Below, piece after piece: positions 7,908 through 16,300 of a stretch of 64,000 nt of DNA. Position 1 is the stretch's first letter; each line of letters starts with the position of its first letter. A program made the translations under genes and the position numbers. The notes beneath the pieces are model-generated. The model was not told the origin of the DNA and made no database searches. It saw nothing but the letters and a program-made list of their open reading frames with translations. Source of the DNA: JBEGHD01 sp049334165 (GTDB lineage: Bacteria > Bacteroidota > Bacteroidia > Flavobacteriales_D > Sanyastnellaceae); assembly GCA_049334165.1 (NCBI GenBank), contig JBEGHD010000012.1. The stretch is one strand, 5' to 3'.

Positions 7908-9011
7908 GTGAGAAAAGGAATCCGAAAGTTGTTTAAATGGCTTTTAGTCTTGTTAACTATTGCGGTAGCAGTTGCTCTGCTACTCAGTTATGGCTCTACA
8001 GCTATTAGCCCAAATCAAAATCAGTGGTTGCCCTTTTTTGGTCTTGGTTATCCTCTTTTTATGACATTGAACCTTCTCTTTCTTGTCATCTGGATTTTCA
8101 AGAAAAAGTGGATATTTCTCGTCCCGCTTGTTTCCGTTGCCCTTGGTTTGAGCTATCATCAACATTTTTTTCAGATTCTCGGCAGCGAGAAGCCGGAGTC
8201 AAAACTCGAGAATTCAGTTTCAGTTCTGAGCTATAATGTTCGCCTTTTTAACCTCTACCACGAGCTCGACCACATTACAACTCGTGACAGCGTTTTGAAA
8301 ATCCTCAAGGCTGAAAGTGCTGATATTCTCTGTTTTCAGGAGTTTTATTACACGGCCAAAAAAGATGGGTTTGATACGCGAAACAAATTACTGGAAGAGC
8401 TGGACAATAGCTATTTTCACGAACGCTACACGCACGAGTTTAGCGGAGAAAGATATTTTGGAGTAGCTACTTTTTCCCGATATCCAATTGTTCAACGAGG
8501 GGAAATTCCATTTGAGTCGGACGATAATAATTATTGCATCTACACGGATATTGATGTGAAGGGTGATACGATTCGTGTTTTCAATACTCATTTATCATCC
8601 ATCCGTTTCGGAGAAGAGGACTACCGTTTTATCGCAAACCTGGGTGAAGAGCGGCAAGAGCTTGAAGAAGGAGGGAAGCGCATTGCACAGCGACTGATCA
8701 CCGCTTATAAAAAGCGTCAGGCGCAAGTCGATAAAATTGTGAAGAATATTATTCGCAGCCCCTATCCCGTAGTTTTATGCGGGGACTTCAACGATACGCC
8801 TATTTCATACACTTATTCTGTAGTGGATGAGGTTTTGCTGGATGCTTTTGTGCAGAGTGGTAGTGGACTTGGACGTACTTACAATGGGCCTTTTCCATCC
8901 TTCAGGATTGACTACATCTGGCACGACAAAAACTTTGAATCTTACAATTTTAAGACACTTCCTCTGGAGCTTTCGGATCACCTTCCAATTCGCGTTGACC
9001 TCGCTTACTGA
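7908..9011 (+). CDS. Membrane-anchored endonuclease/exonuclease/phosphatase (EEP) family protein
   Basis: 367 aa from a GTG start 9 nt after the second rhomboid. Residues 8-90 contain three hydrophobic helices. The rest is an EEP (DNase I-like) fold with the family markers LSYNVRLFN (about 106-114), CFQEFYY, FNTHLSS, LCGDFNDTPIS and the terminal SDHLPI. These supply the metal-binding Asn, Glu, Asp and His residues. Members hydrolyse phosphodiesters or phosphomonoesters in nucleic acids, lipids or inositol phosphates; the substrate cannot be read from sequence. The active domain is probably anchored at the membrane. Last gene of the mutL operon. Confidence 0.85.
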   Translation: MRKGIRKLFKWLLVLLTIAVAVALLLSYGSTAISPNQNQWLPFFGLGYPLFMTLNLLFLVIWIFKKKWIFLVPLVSVALGLSYHQHFFQILGSEKPESKLENSVSVLSYNVRLFNLYHELDHITTRDSVLKILKAESADILCFQEFYYTAKKDGFDTRNKLLEELDNSYFHERYTHEFSGERYFGVATFSRYPIVQRGEIPFESDDNNYCIYTDIDVKGDTIRVFNTHLSSIRFGEEDYRFIANLGEERQELEEGGKRIAQRLITAYKKRQAQVDKIVKNIIRSPYPVVLCGDFNDTPISYTYSVVDEVLLDAFVQSGSGLGRTYNGPFPSFRIDYIWHDKNFESYNFKTLPLELSDHLPIRVDLAY

Positions 9012-9043
9012 AGAGAATCGGGATATTGAATAACTGAGAGCTA

Positions 9044-9532
9044 CTAAGAGCTTTTGGCTTCTTGCTGACGCCTTTCCGCTTTTAGAGCTTCGCGGTAGTA
9101 TTTCCATGGCACCAGCAACATTCCGAAACACTCACCGTGCTCCTTGCCGCGGTGCTTGTGGTGAACCTTGTGAGCTTTTCGAATGGCCTTAAAATAAGGG
9201 TGATCTGCGTTTCGTAAAATCTTAAATCGCTGGTGAATGAAGATGTCGTGAACGAAAAAGTAGGCCATGCCATAAAACAAGATTCCGAGCCCGATGAAGA
9301 ATCTGAAATCGTATCCATTGAGAGCACCGAATAGGATAAGTAAAAAACTCGGTACTGCGTAGATCAGAAAGAATACATCATTCTTTTCAAAGAAACCTGG
9401 CTCCTCTACGTGATGATCCTTGTGAAACTTCCACATGAATCCGTGCATGACGTATTTGTGCGTAAACCACGCCATGAATTCCATCACAAAAAAGGTGGCA
9501 ATTACCAATGCTATGTTTATCAGAATAGACAT
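9044..9532 (-). CDS. crtZ: Beta-carotene hydroxylase (fatty acid hydroxylase superfamily)
   Basis: 162 aa membrane di-iron hydroxylase. The histidine clusters are all present: HKYVMH (25-30), HKDHH (37-41), HDIFIH (95-100) and HKVHH (121-125). CrtZ adds hydroxyls at C3/C3' of beta-ionone rings to make zeaxanthin. It is the last gene of the minus-strand carotenoid operon, 6 nt after idi. No lycopene cyclase is present in the window, so the ring-forming step must be encoded elsewhere. Confidence 0.9.
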   Translation of the reverse strand: MSILINIALVIATFFVMEFMAWFTHKYVMHGFMWKFHKDHHVEEPGFFEKNDVFFLIYAVPSFLLILFGALNGYDFRFFIGLGILFYGMAYFFVHDIFIHQRFKILRNADHPYFKAIRKAHKVHHKHRGKEHGECFGMLLVPWKYYREALKAERRQQEAKSS

Positions 9533-9538
9533 GATTGA

Positions 9539-10105
9539 TTATAAATTCAAATTTGGTGATTCTGAGCGATAATTTAAAACTCTCTCGAAAACAATCTTAA
9601 ACCATGGGGTAAAAATTTGGGGGCTGGTTTCGAGTAGATTTCTGATTTCGTCAATCCGCATAAACTGCCAATCTTCTACCTCTCCTTGATTGGGGCTCGG
9701 GGCACTATCAAATTCTCCAAGAAATACATGATCATATTCGTGCTCGAGCAGGTGGTTATCGAGTTCGCTCTTGTAAGTGAATTCAAATGCCGGAACCAGA
9801 GTGCAGTTAAATCCCATTTCCTCCTGAAGCCTTCTGTGAGCGGCTGCCTTCACTTCTTCACCCTGCCTTGGATGACTGCAGCAAGTGTTTGTCCACATTC
9901 CTCCGCAGTGATACTTGTCTGAGGCACGTTTGTGAAGCAGCAATTCACCGCTGCTGTTGAAGACAAAAACAGAAAAAGCCCTGTGAAGCAATCCCTTTTC
10001 ATGAGCCTCCATCTTGGGCATTGTGCCCAACTCTTTATCGTTTTCGTCAACTAAGATCACATTGTCGAAATCAGTGGTGACGTTTATTTCATTCATTGTA
10101 CTCAT
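9539..10105 (-). CDS. idi: Isopentenyl-diphosphate delta-isomerase, type I
   Basis: 188 aa Nudix-fold protein that interconverts IPP and DMAPP. The catalytic Cys region (WTNTCCSHP, about residues 71-79) and the Glu-bearing Nudix segment (AHRRLQEEMG) are intact, as is the HRAFSVFVF core strand. ATG at 10105, with a second in-frame ATG three codons in. It lies 20 nt after crtB and 6 nt before crtZ, which links prenyl supply to carotenoid synthesis. As the window also carries ispH, the cell uses the MEP pathway and idi serves to balance the two C5 units. Confidence 0.93.
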   Translation of the reverse strand: MSTMNEINVTTDFDNVILVDENDKELGTMPKMEAHEKGLLHRAFSVFVFNSSGELLLHKRASDKYHCGGMWTNTCCSHPRQGEEVKAAAHRRLQEEMGFNCTLVPAFEFTYKSELDNHLLEHEYDHVFLGEFDSAPSPNQGEVEDWQFMRIDEIRNLLETSPQIFTPWFKIVFERVLNYRSESPNLNL

Positions 10106-10125
10106 CTACGCTAGCTCTTCTATTT

Positions 10126-10962
10126 TTACAGTACGTTTAAGCTATGTCTAAAGTACGAGTGCACAAAAAGCGCATATTTCCTTTGATTCGGTATTCGTAC
10201 TCTTTCATTCATAATTCGATGTGACGGGATGCGCTTAATCTTATTGAATAATCGAGTGTAGTACACATATGCGACATACACCCCGAACCTCGCATCTTTC
10301 GGTAATTTCTTTATTCCGGCAAGTCCGATCTTGAAATCCTCTTCGATCTCCTCCTCGATTTGCTTCTTTGTGTTGTCATCGAAATTTTCAATGTCGATGC
10401 CTGGGAAATACGATCGGCCGAGGTTGAGAAAGTCGGCATGGAGGTCTCTCAAAAAGTTGATCTTTTGAAAGGCTGCTCCAAGTCTCATGGCAAAAGGCCT
10501 GAGCTGTTTGTAGAGTTTGATGTTGTTTTCAGTGAAAATCTTCAAACACATCAACCCAACTACTTCAGCTGATCCCAAAATATACTTTTCGTATCCAGCT
10601 TGCGAATATTCGTGTTTGTGCAAATCCATTTCCATACTTTGCAGAAAGGTGTCTACCAACTCGCGATCGAAGTTGTAGTCGTGATAAACTTTCTGGAAAC
10701 TGTTTAGGATTGGATTTAGCGAAATTCCTTCATCAATTGCCTTATGTGTATCGTCCCAAAACCGCTTGAGCAAATCTTCCTTGTCGTAGTCGTGGAATGT
10801 ATCTACGATTTCGTCAGCAAAACGAACAAATCCGTAAACAGAATAAATGGGATCGCGAAACCGCGGATTCAAAAACCTGATCCCGATGGAAAAGGAAGTG
10901 CTGTAAGCCTTGGTGGTTTTTCGGCTACAAGCAATGGAGACATTGTCAAATATTTCTTTCAT
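10126..10962 (-). CDS. crtB: Phytoene synthase
   Basis: 278 aa. Condenses two geranylgeranyl diphosphates to phytoene. Both Asp-rich magnesium/diphosphate sites are visible: D50-E-I-V-D54 (RFADEIVDTF) and D173-L-H-A-D177 (LRDLHADFLNLGRSYFP). Length matches the family. It begins 19 nt after the crtI stop and ends 20 nt before idi, in the same operon. Confidence 0.95.
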   Translation of the reverse strand: MKEIFDNVSIACSRKTTKAYSTSFSIGIRFLNPRFRDPIYSVYGFVRFADEIVDTFHDYDKEDLLKRFWDDTHKAIDEGISLNPILNSFQKVYHDYNFDRELVDTFLQSMEMDLHKHEYSQAGYEKYILGSAEVVGLMCLKIFTENNIKLYKQLRPFAMRLGAAFQKINFLRDLHADFLNLGRSYFPGIDIENFDDNTKKQIEEEIEEDFKIGLAGIKKLPKDARFGVYVAYVYYTRLFNKIKRIPSHRIMNERVRIPNQRKYALFVHSYFRHSLNVL

Positions 10963-10981
10963 GTCAGTAATGTTGGTTCGT

Positions 10982-12484
10982 TCAGGCCACTTTGTGTTGT
11001 TGTTGTCTAATCGTTTTCAAGTGTTTTGCAACCGCTGTGGCTGCAACCTGACCTGAAATGAGCGATGGAGGTACTCCCGGCCCAGGAGTAGTTAGCTGAC
11101 CGGTATAAAATATGTTACTGACGATTTTGTTTCTTAAGCTGGGTTTCAGAAAGGCCGTTTGGTTGAGTGTATTGGCCAATCCATAAGCGTTACCCCTAAA
11201 GGCGTTGTAATCTTCTACAAAGTCTTCATGAGCATAACTTCTTAAAAATACGGAGTGTTCACGAATATCGCAACCAGTTACGTTAGCAAGTCTCTGACAT
11301 ACGATATTGTAATATTTCTCTCGAATTTCTTGATTGTCTTTCAGTCCCGGAGCTACAGGGATTAAAATAAATACATTTTCCTTTCCTTCTGGAGCCACTG
11401 TAGGGTCTGTTTTGGAAGGAGCGCAAACGTAGAAAAGTGGCTTTTTGGGCCATTCTTTTGTGTCGTAAATTTCTTTTGAATGGATGGCGAAATCCTCATC
11501 AAAAAACAAGTTGTGATGCTCGATGCCATCTAGTTTTTTGTCGACTCCAACGTAGTAGAGCAGGCACGATGGTGCCATGGTTCTTTTACCCCAGTAGTCT
11601 TCCGAATAATTTCTGAACTGAGGTTCCAGGAGTTTCTGTTCTACGTGGTGGTAGTCAGCTCCGGCAACAACTGCGTCTGCGGCTCTAAACTCACCGTTTA
11701 CAACAACACCTTTTGCTTTTTTGTCCTCAACAACAATCTTTTCTATCTCACTGTTGAGGTGGATTTTCACTCCCATTTCTTCTGCCAGTGAGGTCATTCC
11801 CTTCACCACTTCGTGCATTCCACCCATTGGATACCACGTGCCGAGCTTCATGTCAGCATAGTTCATAATGGAATAGAGAGCAGGGGTGTCTTCCGGTTTC
11901 GCACCCAAAAACAAAACTGGGAACTCCAGGAGCTTAAGCAGTTTTGGATGCGAGAAAAATTTGCGGATATAGCTACTGAATGACTTTAGTAAGTGAAGCC
12001 TCAAAGCTCCGGAAGCAATTTTCCAATTGAAAAATTCGAAGATCGACAAGGCGGGCTTGTAAACGATGTCCTTCATTCCCACTTCGTATTTGTAGCGGGC
12101 TTCTTCTAAAAAAAGGTCCAGGTTCTTGCTGCTTCCAGGCTCGAGCTTTTCAAACATCTTCTTTTGCTCATCGAGGCTGGCGGGTATTTCAAGGTGATCG
12201 TCTTTGCCGAAAATCACTTTATAAGAAGGATCGATTCTCTTGAGTTTATAATAGTCGGAAGGCTTCTTGCCGAATTTGGAAAAGTAATCTTCAAAAACAT
12301 CGGGCATCCAGTACCAACTAGGTCCCATATCGAAGACAAAACCATCGGACTCGAACTTTCGGGCTCTTCCGCCAGTCTGCTCGTTTTTCTCGTAAAGATC
12401 TACGTCAAATCCCTTTTGGGCCAGGCTGGTGGCTGCTGCCAGTCCCGCAAATCCACTTCCAATTACAGCAATTCGATCTTTCAT
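10982..12484 (-). CDS. crtI: Phytoene desaturase (carotenoid isomerooxygenase-type CrtI)
   Basis: 500 aa flavoprotein. The FAD-binding signature IAVIGSGFAGLAAATSL and the following TGGRARKF lie at residues 4-45. The C-terminal FAD motif (YTGQLTTPGPGVPPSLISGQVAA) is at about 465-488. It introduces the conjugated double bonds that convert phytoene to lycopene. First gene of the operon crtI-crtB-idi-crtZ. Two hairpins occupy the 111-bp gap to the upstream M23 peptidase gene, so the operon probably has its own promoter, though no canonical -7 box is obvious there. Confidence 0.95.
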   Translation of the reverse strand: MKDRIAVIGSGFAGLAAATSLAQKGFDVDLYEKNEQTGGRARKFESDGFVFDMGPSWYWMPDVFEDYFSKFGKKPSDYYKLKRIDPSYKVIFGKDDHLEIPASLDEQKKMFEKLEPGSSKNLDLFLEEARYKYEVGMKDIVYKPALSIFEFFNWKIASGALRLHLLKSFSSYIRKFFSHPKLLKLLEFPVLFLGAKPEDTPALYSIMNYADMKLGTWYPMGGMHEVVKGMTSLAEEMGVKIHLNSEIEKIVVEDKKAKGVVVNGEFRAADAVVAGADYHHVEQKLLEPQFRNYSEDYWGKRTMAPSCLLYYVGVDKKLDGIEHHNLFFDEDFAIHSKEIYDTKEWPKKPLFYVCAPSKTDPTVAPEGKENVFILIPVAPGLKDNQEIREKYYNIVCQRLANVTGCDIREHSVFLRSYAHEDFVEDYNAFRGNAYGLANTLNQTAFLKPSLRNKIVSNIFYTGQLTTPGPGVPPSLISGQVAATAVAKHLKTIRQQQHKVA

Positions 12485-12501
12485 TTTTCAGTTGGCTTGG
12501 G

Positions 12502-12520
12502 GCAGAAAAAATATTTCTGC
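12502..12520. other. Hairpin just upstream of crtI
   Basis: 7-bp perfect inverted repeat GCAGAAA/TTTCTGC (12502-12508 and 12514-12520) with a 5-nt AT loop, ending 18 nt before the crtI start codon. It could form in the crtI leader and affect translation, or be a second part of the upstream terminator. Function is inferred only. Confidence 0.4.
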
Positions 12521-12528
12521 TGAAAAAA

Positions 12529-12574
12529 CATAGAGTCAAAACAGGGTTTTTTGCAAAATTGTTCTGACTCTATG
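12529..12574 (-). terminator. Terminator of the M23 peptidase gene
   Basis: 14-nt arms with one mismatch (12529-12542 and 12561-12574; the outer 10 bp CATAGAGTCA/TGACTCTATG are perfect). Read on the minus strand, the stem is followed at once by TTTTTT, a standard Rho-independent terminator 22 nt after the stop at 12596. Confidence 0.75.
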
Positions 12575-12595
12575 GAAAGATCGTGAAAAAAGAAG

Positions 12596-13480
12596 TTACC
12601 TGTAGCGGATACTTTGGCCTATTCTAAGAATCTTGTTGCTGGAGATGCCATTGAGTCGACAGAGTGTTCCTACCGATGTGCCGTATCTGCGGGCGATTGC
12701 ACTCAATGTGTCACCGCTTCTGATGCGGTGATATTTTTTTGCTCTGGCCTCTTTTAGGTAAGCAAAGTGCTCTTGATTCAGCTTTAACACATCGTGTTTT
12801 AGGGCACCGGTTTGCCAATCGATTACATCTTCCGGATGAATCGGCTCACCTTTATATCGGCATTCAAAGTGGAGGTGGCTGCCGGTAGATCGACCGGTGT
12901 TTCCACCAAGTCCAATAACATCTCCCGATTGCACATAATCTCCCGATTTTACTTTTCGGGCGGAGAGGTGAGCGTACAATGTTTCTAATCCATTTTGATG
13001 ACGCACTACAACCACATTTCCGTAAGAACGGCTGTATTTTGATATTCTCACCATTCCTTCAAAAGCTGATTTGACAGGGTCTCCTTTGTAGAGTTTAACA
13101 TCAATCCCGTAGTGGTAGCGAGCACCTCGCTCTCCAAATGGAGATGTGATGCGGCCAAGCCACGGGGTAGAGTAGTCGCAAGAGTCGTATCGCAAAACCA
13201 GATCAACGGTGTCTTTCATTTTTGTTAGATCGTACTCATAACCGTGGATGGTCTTGGTGTCCCACATGCAGTAGTCATCATAAAACGGAATGGCCTGAAG
13301 CGAATCGTTGATGTCCCAGGCAGCTTCTGCAGCTTCGAAAGTGAGCTCAAGGTCAGCGGCTTTTTTTTCATCTACTTCATCGTAGCTTCCACCAGTTGAT
13401 TCTTGCCCAAAACCAAGTCCAATGCTGGCACAACACAAAATGGTCAACAGCCCTTTGAAATATTTCAATGAGTTACTCAT
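12596..13480 (-). CDS. Secreted M23 metallopeptidase with C-terminal LysM
   Basis: 294 aa. A signal peptide covers about residues 1-25. The LytM/M23 domain has zinc ligands H123 and D127 (HYGID) and H204 in HLHFE (201-206), with H171 (YAHLS) as the other active-site histidine. A LysM repeat occupies residues 250-293 (RSGDTLSAIARRYGTS, then ILRIGQSIRY) and binds peptidoglycan. The protein probably cleaves cross-bridges in the cell wall or activates amidases; with all ligands present it should be active. Monocistronic with its own terminator. Confidence 0.92.
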   Translation of the reverse strand: MSNSLKYFKGLLTILCCASIGLGFGQESTGGSYDEVDEKKAADLELTFEAAEAAWDINDSLQAIPFYDDYCMWDTKTIHGYEYDLTKMKDTVDLVLRYDSCDYSTPWLGRITSPFGERGARYHYGIDVKLYKGDPVKSAFEGMVRISKYSRSYGNVVVVRHQNGLETLYAHLSARKVKSGDYVQSGDVIGLGGNTGRSTGSHLHFECRYKGEPIHPEDVIDWQTGALKHDVLKLNQEHFAYLKEARAKKYHRIRSGDTLSAIARRYGTSVGTLCRLNGISSNKILRIGQSIRYR

Positions 13481-13641
13481 GCAGGTTTGAATTTTTTTTA
13501 GAAGGGTGAAATATCAGTTACAAACCTCTTTATACTGTCTTTATTGTGAAAAGTTTTGAACAAAGCTTTTTTCAGCTTTTACGCGTCCTGCAGGGTTTCA
13601 ACGACTTATCACCTGAACAATGAGCGCTACAGGGAGTTTCC

Positions 13642-13649
13642 TATTTTTG
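13642..13649 (+). promoter_or_regulatory. Putative -7 box of the gpx-bshB1 operon
   Basis: TATTTTTG matches TAnnTTTG and ends 19 nt before the gpx ATG. No good -33 TTG is seen. Confidence 0.4.
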
Positions 13650-13668
13650 AACCCCGATTTCCAGAAAA

Positions 13669-14259
13669 ATGAAAAGTAGAAAATTAACAACAATTGTATC
13701 TCTGATAGTGGCCACAGTGGCGATTCTTGGCTTTGTGATGAAGCCTGCAGAGGTGGATGAAAATTCGATAGGAATCAAAATGAAAACACTTCACGACTTC
13801 AAAGCGCAAACACTCGATGGTGAAACATTCGACTTTTCTTCGCTTAAAGGCAAAAAAGTAATGATCGTAAACACAGCTTCAGAATGTGGGTTGACCCCTC
13901 AGTACGAAACGCTACAGGAGGTTTATGAAGAATACGGAGGAAAAGACTTCGAGATTATTGGATTTCCCGCCAATAATTTTGGAAACCAAGAGCCGGGCTC
14001 AGATGAAGAAATCAAAGGGTTCTGTCAGAAAAATTACGGAGTGACATTTCCGATGATGAGCAAAATTTCTGTCAAAGGCGATGATCAGCATCCAATTTAT
14101 CAGTGGCTCACCAATAAAAGCGAAAATGGTGTTGGCGACTTTGAGGTGAAATGGAACTTCCACAAGTTTTTGATAGACGAAGATGGTAAACTCGTTCGTG
14201 ATGTTCATCCTCAGACCTTGCCAGCAGAGCCGGAGATCATTGATTGGATAGAAGGGTAA
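13669..14259 (+). CDS. Glutathione peroxidase family protein, membrane-anchored or exported
   Basis: 196 aa. An N-terminal hydrophobic segment (residues 8-24) suggests an anchor or signal peptide, followed by the GPx thioredoxin-like fold. Peroxidatic Cys is in NTASECGLTPQYE; the Gln of the active site is in FGNQEPGSDEE; Trp/Asn are in KWNFHKFL. A second Cys in EIKGFCQKNYG can act as resolving cysteine, so the enzyme is of the thioredoxin-dependent, non-selenium type. The usual FPCNQ is FPANN. It reduces hydrogen or lipid peroxides. bshB1 starts 23 nt downstream, which suggests a shared thiol-redox role. Confidence 0.9.
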   Translation: MKSRKLTTIVSLIVATVAILGFVMKPAEVDENSIGIKMKTLHDFKAQTLDGETFDFSSLKGKKVMIVNTASECGLTPQYETLQEVYEEYGGKDFEIIGFPANNFGNQEPGSDEEIKGFCQKNYGVTFPMMSKISVKGDDQHPIYQWLTNKSENGVGDFEVKWNFHKFLIDEDGKLVRDVHPQTLPAEPEIIDWIEG

Positions 14260-14282
14260 AGAATTTAGAAAAACAAAATCGA

Positions 14283-14999
14283 ATGAAGTTAGATGTATTG
14301 GCAATTGCTGCGCACCCCGATGACGTTGAAATATCTTGTGGTGGCACAGTTGCGAAATTGGTGAAGCAGGGAAAGAAGGTCGGTATTCTCGACCTGACCC
14401 GTGGAGAACTGGGGAGTAGAGGTTCAGCCGAACTGAGAGATGAAGAAGCGGCTCGCTCAAGTGAAATTCTTGGTCTTTCAGCTCGCGAAAACCTGGCATT
14501 GGCAGATGGTTTTTTTGAGTACAATCGCGATAATCAAATCGCAATTATCCGAATGGTGAGAAAGTATCAGCCTGAGATAGCATTGATTAACACCCCGAGC
14601 GACCGTCACCCTGACCACGGCAAAGCTTCAAAGTTGGTAAGTGACTCCCTTTTTCTTTCAGGTTTGCGTAAAATCGAAACTGAGCTTGACGGAAATCAGC
14701 AAGAGCATTGGCGTCCAAGGTCTGTTTACCACTACATTCAGGACCATTACCATGAGCCGGATTTTGTGGTGGATATTTCTGATACATGGGAAACTAAAAT
14801 GGAGGCTATCAAAGCGTTTAAGTCACAGTTCTATGATCCCAACAGCTCAGAACCAGAAACACCTATTTCAGGAAAAGAATTTTTTGATTTTCTCAAATCG
14901 CGAGCACGCCAGTATGCCCGTCCTATCAAAACCGAATTTGCAGAAGGTTTTACTACTGAAAGAGCGCCTGGAGTGAATGATCTATTCGATCTGCTCTAA
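14283..14999 (+). CDS. bshB1: Bacillithiol biosynthesis deacetylase BshB1
   Basis: 238 aa from the ATG at 14283; a TTG at 14244 would overlap gpx and does not match the family start (MKLDVLAIAAHPDD). The zinc-binding AHPDDVE motif lies at residues 8-14, and HPDHGKAS and the second half of the LmbE/PIG-L fold follow. The C-terminus (FAEGFTTERAPGVNDLFDLL) is characteristic of BshB1. It deacetylates GlcNAc-malate to GlcN-malate, the middle step of bacillithiol synthesis. bshA and bshC are not in the window. The last 4 nt overlap the convergent flippase gene. Confidence 0.93.
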   Translation: MKLDVLAIAAHPDDVEISCGGTVAKLVKQGKKVGILDLTRGELGSRGSAELRDEEAARSSEILGLSARENLALADGFFEYNRDNQIAIIRMVRKYQPEIALINTPSDRHPDHGKASKLVSDSLFLSGLRKIETELDGNQQEHWRPRSVYHYIQDHYHEPDFVVDISDTWETKMEAIKAFKSQFYDPNSSEPETPISGKEFFDFLKSRARQYARPIKTEFAEGFTTERAPGVNDLFDLL

Positions 15000-16297
15000 G
15001 GGTTTTCATCGCTTTGCTTCAAAAATTTACGGATAGTGTGTTTCACGAAAGTGAAGTCGGTGCGCTTAAGGAGGAAGTCACCTACGCTGGCTTTTTCCAT
15101 CCGCGCAAACCACACCCACTGAAAGAGTGCCTGAATGGAAAAACCGACTGATGTGGCAGCTGCCAGTCCTACAAGTCCCATTTCTTCGCTCACACCCATT
15201 CCATCGATAGTTAGAAAGTAGCCTAGCGGAACCACAGTGAAAATTCCCACAACAGCGGTGATGGTGTTTACATGAGGTTTTCCTATTCCGGCAAAGTGGT
15301 GACTGAGAATCGCACGGATGGCCATTGCAATCATGGCAGGAAGTAGCCACCACAGAAGGTCGTTGAGAAAAGTGAACTCCTCGCCAAAAACAAACGTGTA
15401 AACCGAGTCGGGCAGGAGAACAATCACGAAGGAAGCAATGGTTGTCAAAACGACTGCAGCTTTAAAAAGTCTGATGGTCAGTAGTTTGTTTCTGAGTCGG
15501 TTGTCCGAATTGGCCACTTCGGCATACTGAACTGTAGCCATGCTGTTACCAATCACTTTTATTGTCTCGGAAAGTTGAATCGAAACGGAATAAAGCCCGA
15601 GGAAACCAGTTCCCAATAATGTTTCTGCAAAAATGTAGTTGGCACGCCTCACAAGAATTTGCAGCACATTCGATAGTTCGCTGAAGAAACCGAGGCTGGC
15701 AATTCTCTTTGAGGTCTCTTTGAATGACTGGAAATTCATTTCTTCTAAATGTCTGCTTATGAGTATCAATGAAAGCAACCAGGTAGAACCAAAAGAAATA
15801 TAGAGAGCCCAAATGAATGCTTTCACTTTTTGAAAGTCGAGTAAGAAAAAGAAAACAAGCAGAGCCAGCAACACCAGAGCGATCTGCATTACCACGAGCC
15901 GGTTGAAAACTCCAATTCGTTTGTTCCCGACCATCACCTGAAAATGAAAAATGAACAGACTTTGCAACAAACCCAGGACGGCAAGATGGATTGCGAACTC
16001 ATCTCGAAAATAAGTGGTGGTCATAAAAAACCAGTACATCCCAAAAGCGGTGAGGCTGGCCCAGATGTAGGCGGGAATGAATAGTTTACCTCCTTTTACT
16101 CTGGGGACGAGAAACACAATTGCGCCTCCTCCAAAAAAGTTGCTAACGGTCACCGTGATCAAAACTGCAAGGTTGATCAGCGCAATTTCTCCAATACCAT
16201 CCGGGCCAAGCACACGAGTGTTCAATATCACCGTGAAGAAGGTGAGGAGTACCACCAAAATTTTCGAAAGAAGCGTGCCGGTAATGGATTTCAGCAT
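14996..16297 (-). CDS. Polysaccharide flippase (MATE-like, Wzx/RfbX type)
   Basis: 433 aa integral membrane protein with about 12-14 hydrophobic helices. It starts with the family-typical MLKSITGTLLSKILVVLLTF and a VLGPDGIGEIAL segment (residues 28-39), as in polysaccharide/O-antigen translocases. Such proteins move lipid-linked glycans across the inner membrane. The glycosyltransferase gene ends 3 nt upstream, so the two are coexpressed and probably build and export a surface glycan. No other glycan genes are next to them. Substrate unknown. Confidence 0.85.
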   Translation of the reverse strand: MLKSITGTLLSKILVVLLTFFTVILNTRVLGPDGIGEIALINLAVLITVTVSNFFGGGAIVFLVPRVKGGKLFIPAYIWASLTAFGMYWFFMTTTYFRDEFAIHLAVLGLLQSLFIFHFQVMVGNKRIGVFNRLVVMQIALVLLALLVFFFLLDFQKVKAFIWALYISFGSTWLLSLILISRHLEEMNFQSFKETSKRIASLGFFSELSNVLQILVRRANYIFAETLLGTGFLGLYSVSIQLSETIKVIGNSMATVQYAEVANSDNRLRNKLLTIRLFKAAVVLTTIASFVIVLLPDSVYTFVFGEEFTFLNDLLWWLLPAMIAMAIRAILSHHFAGIGKPHVNTITAVVGIFTVVPLGYFLTIDGMGVSEEMGLVGLAAATSVGFSIQALFQWVWFARMEKASVGDFLLKRTDFTFVKHTIRKFLKQSDENP

Positions 16298-16300
16298 TTC

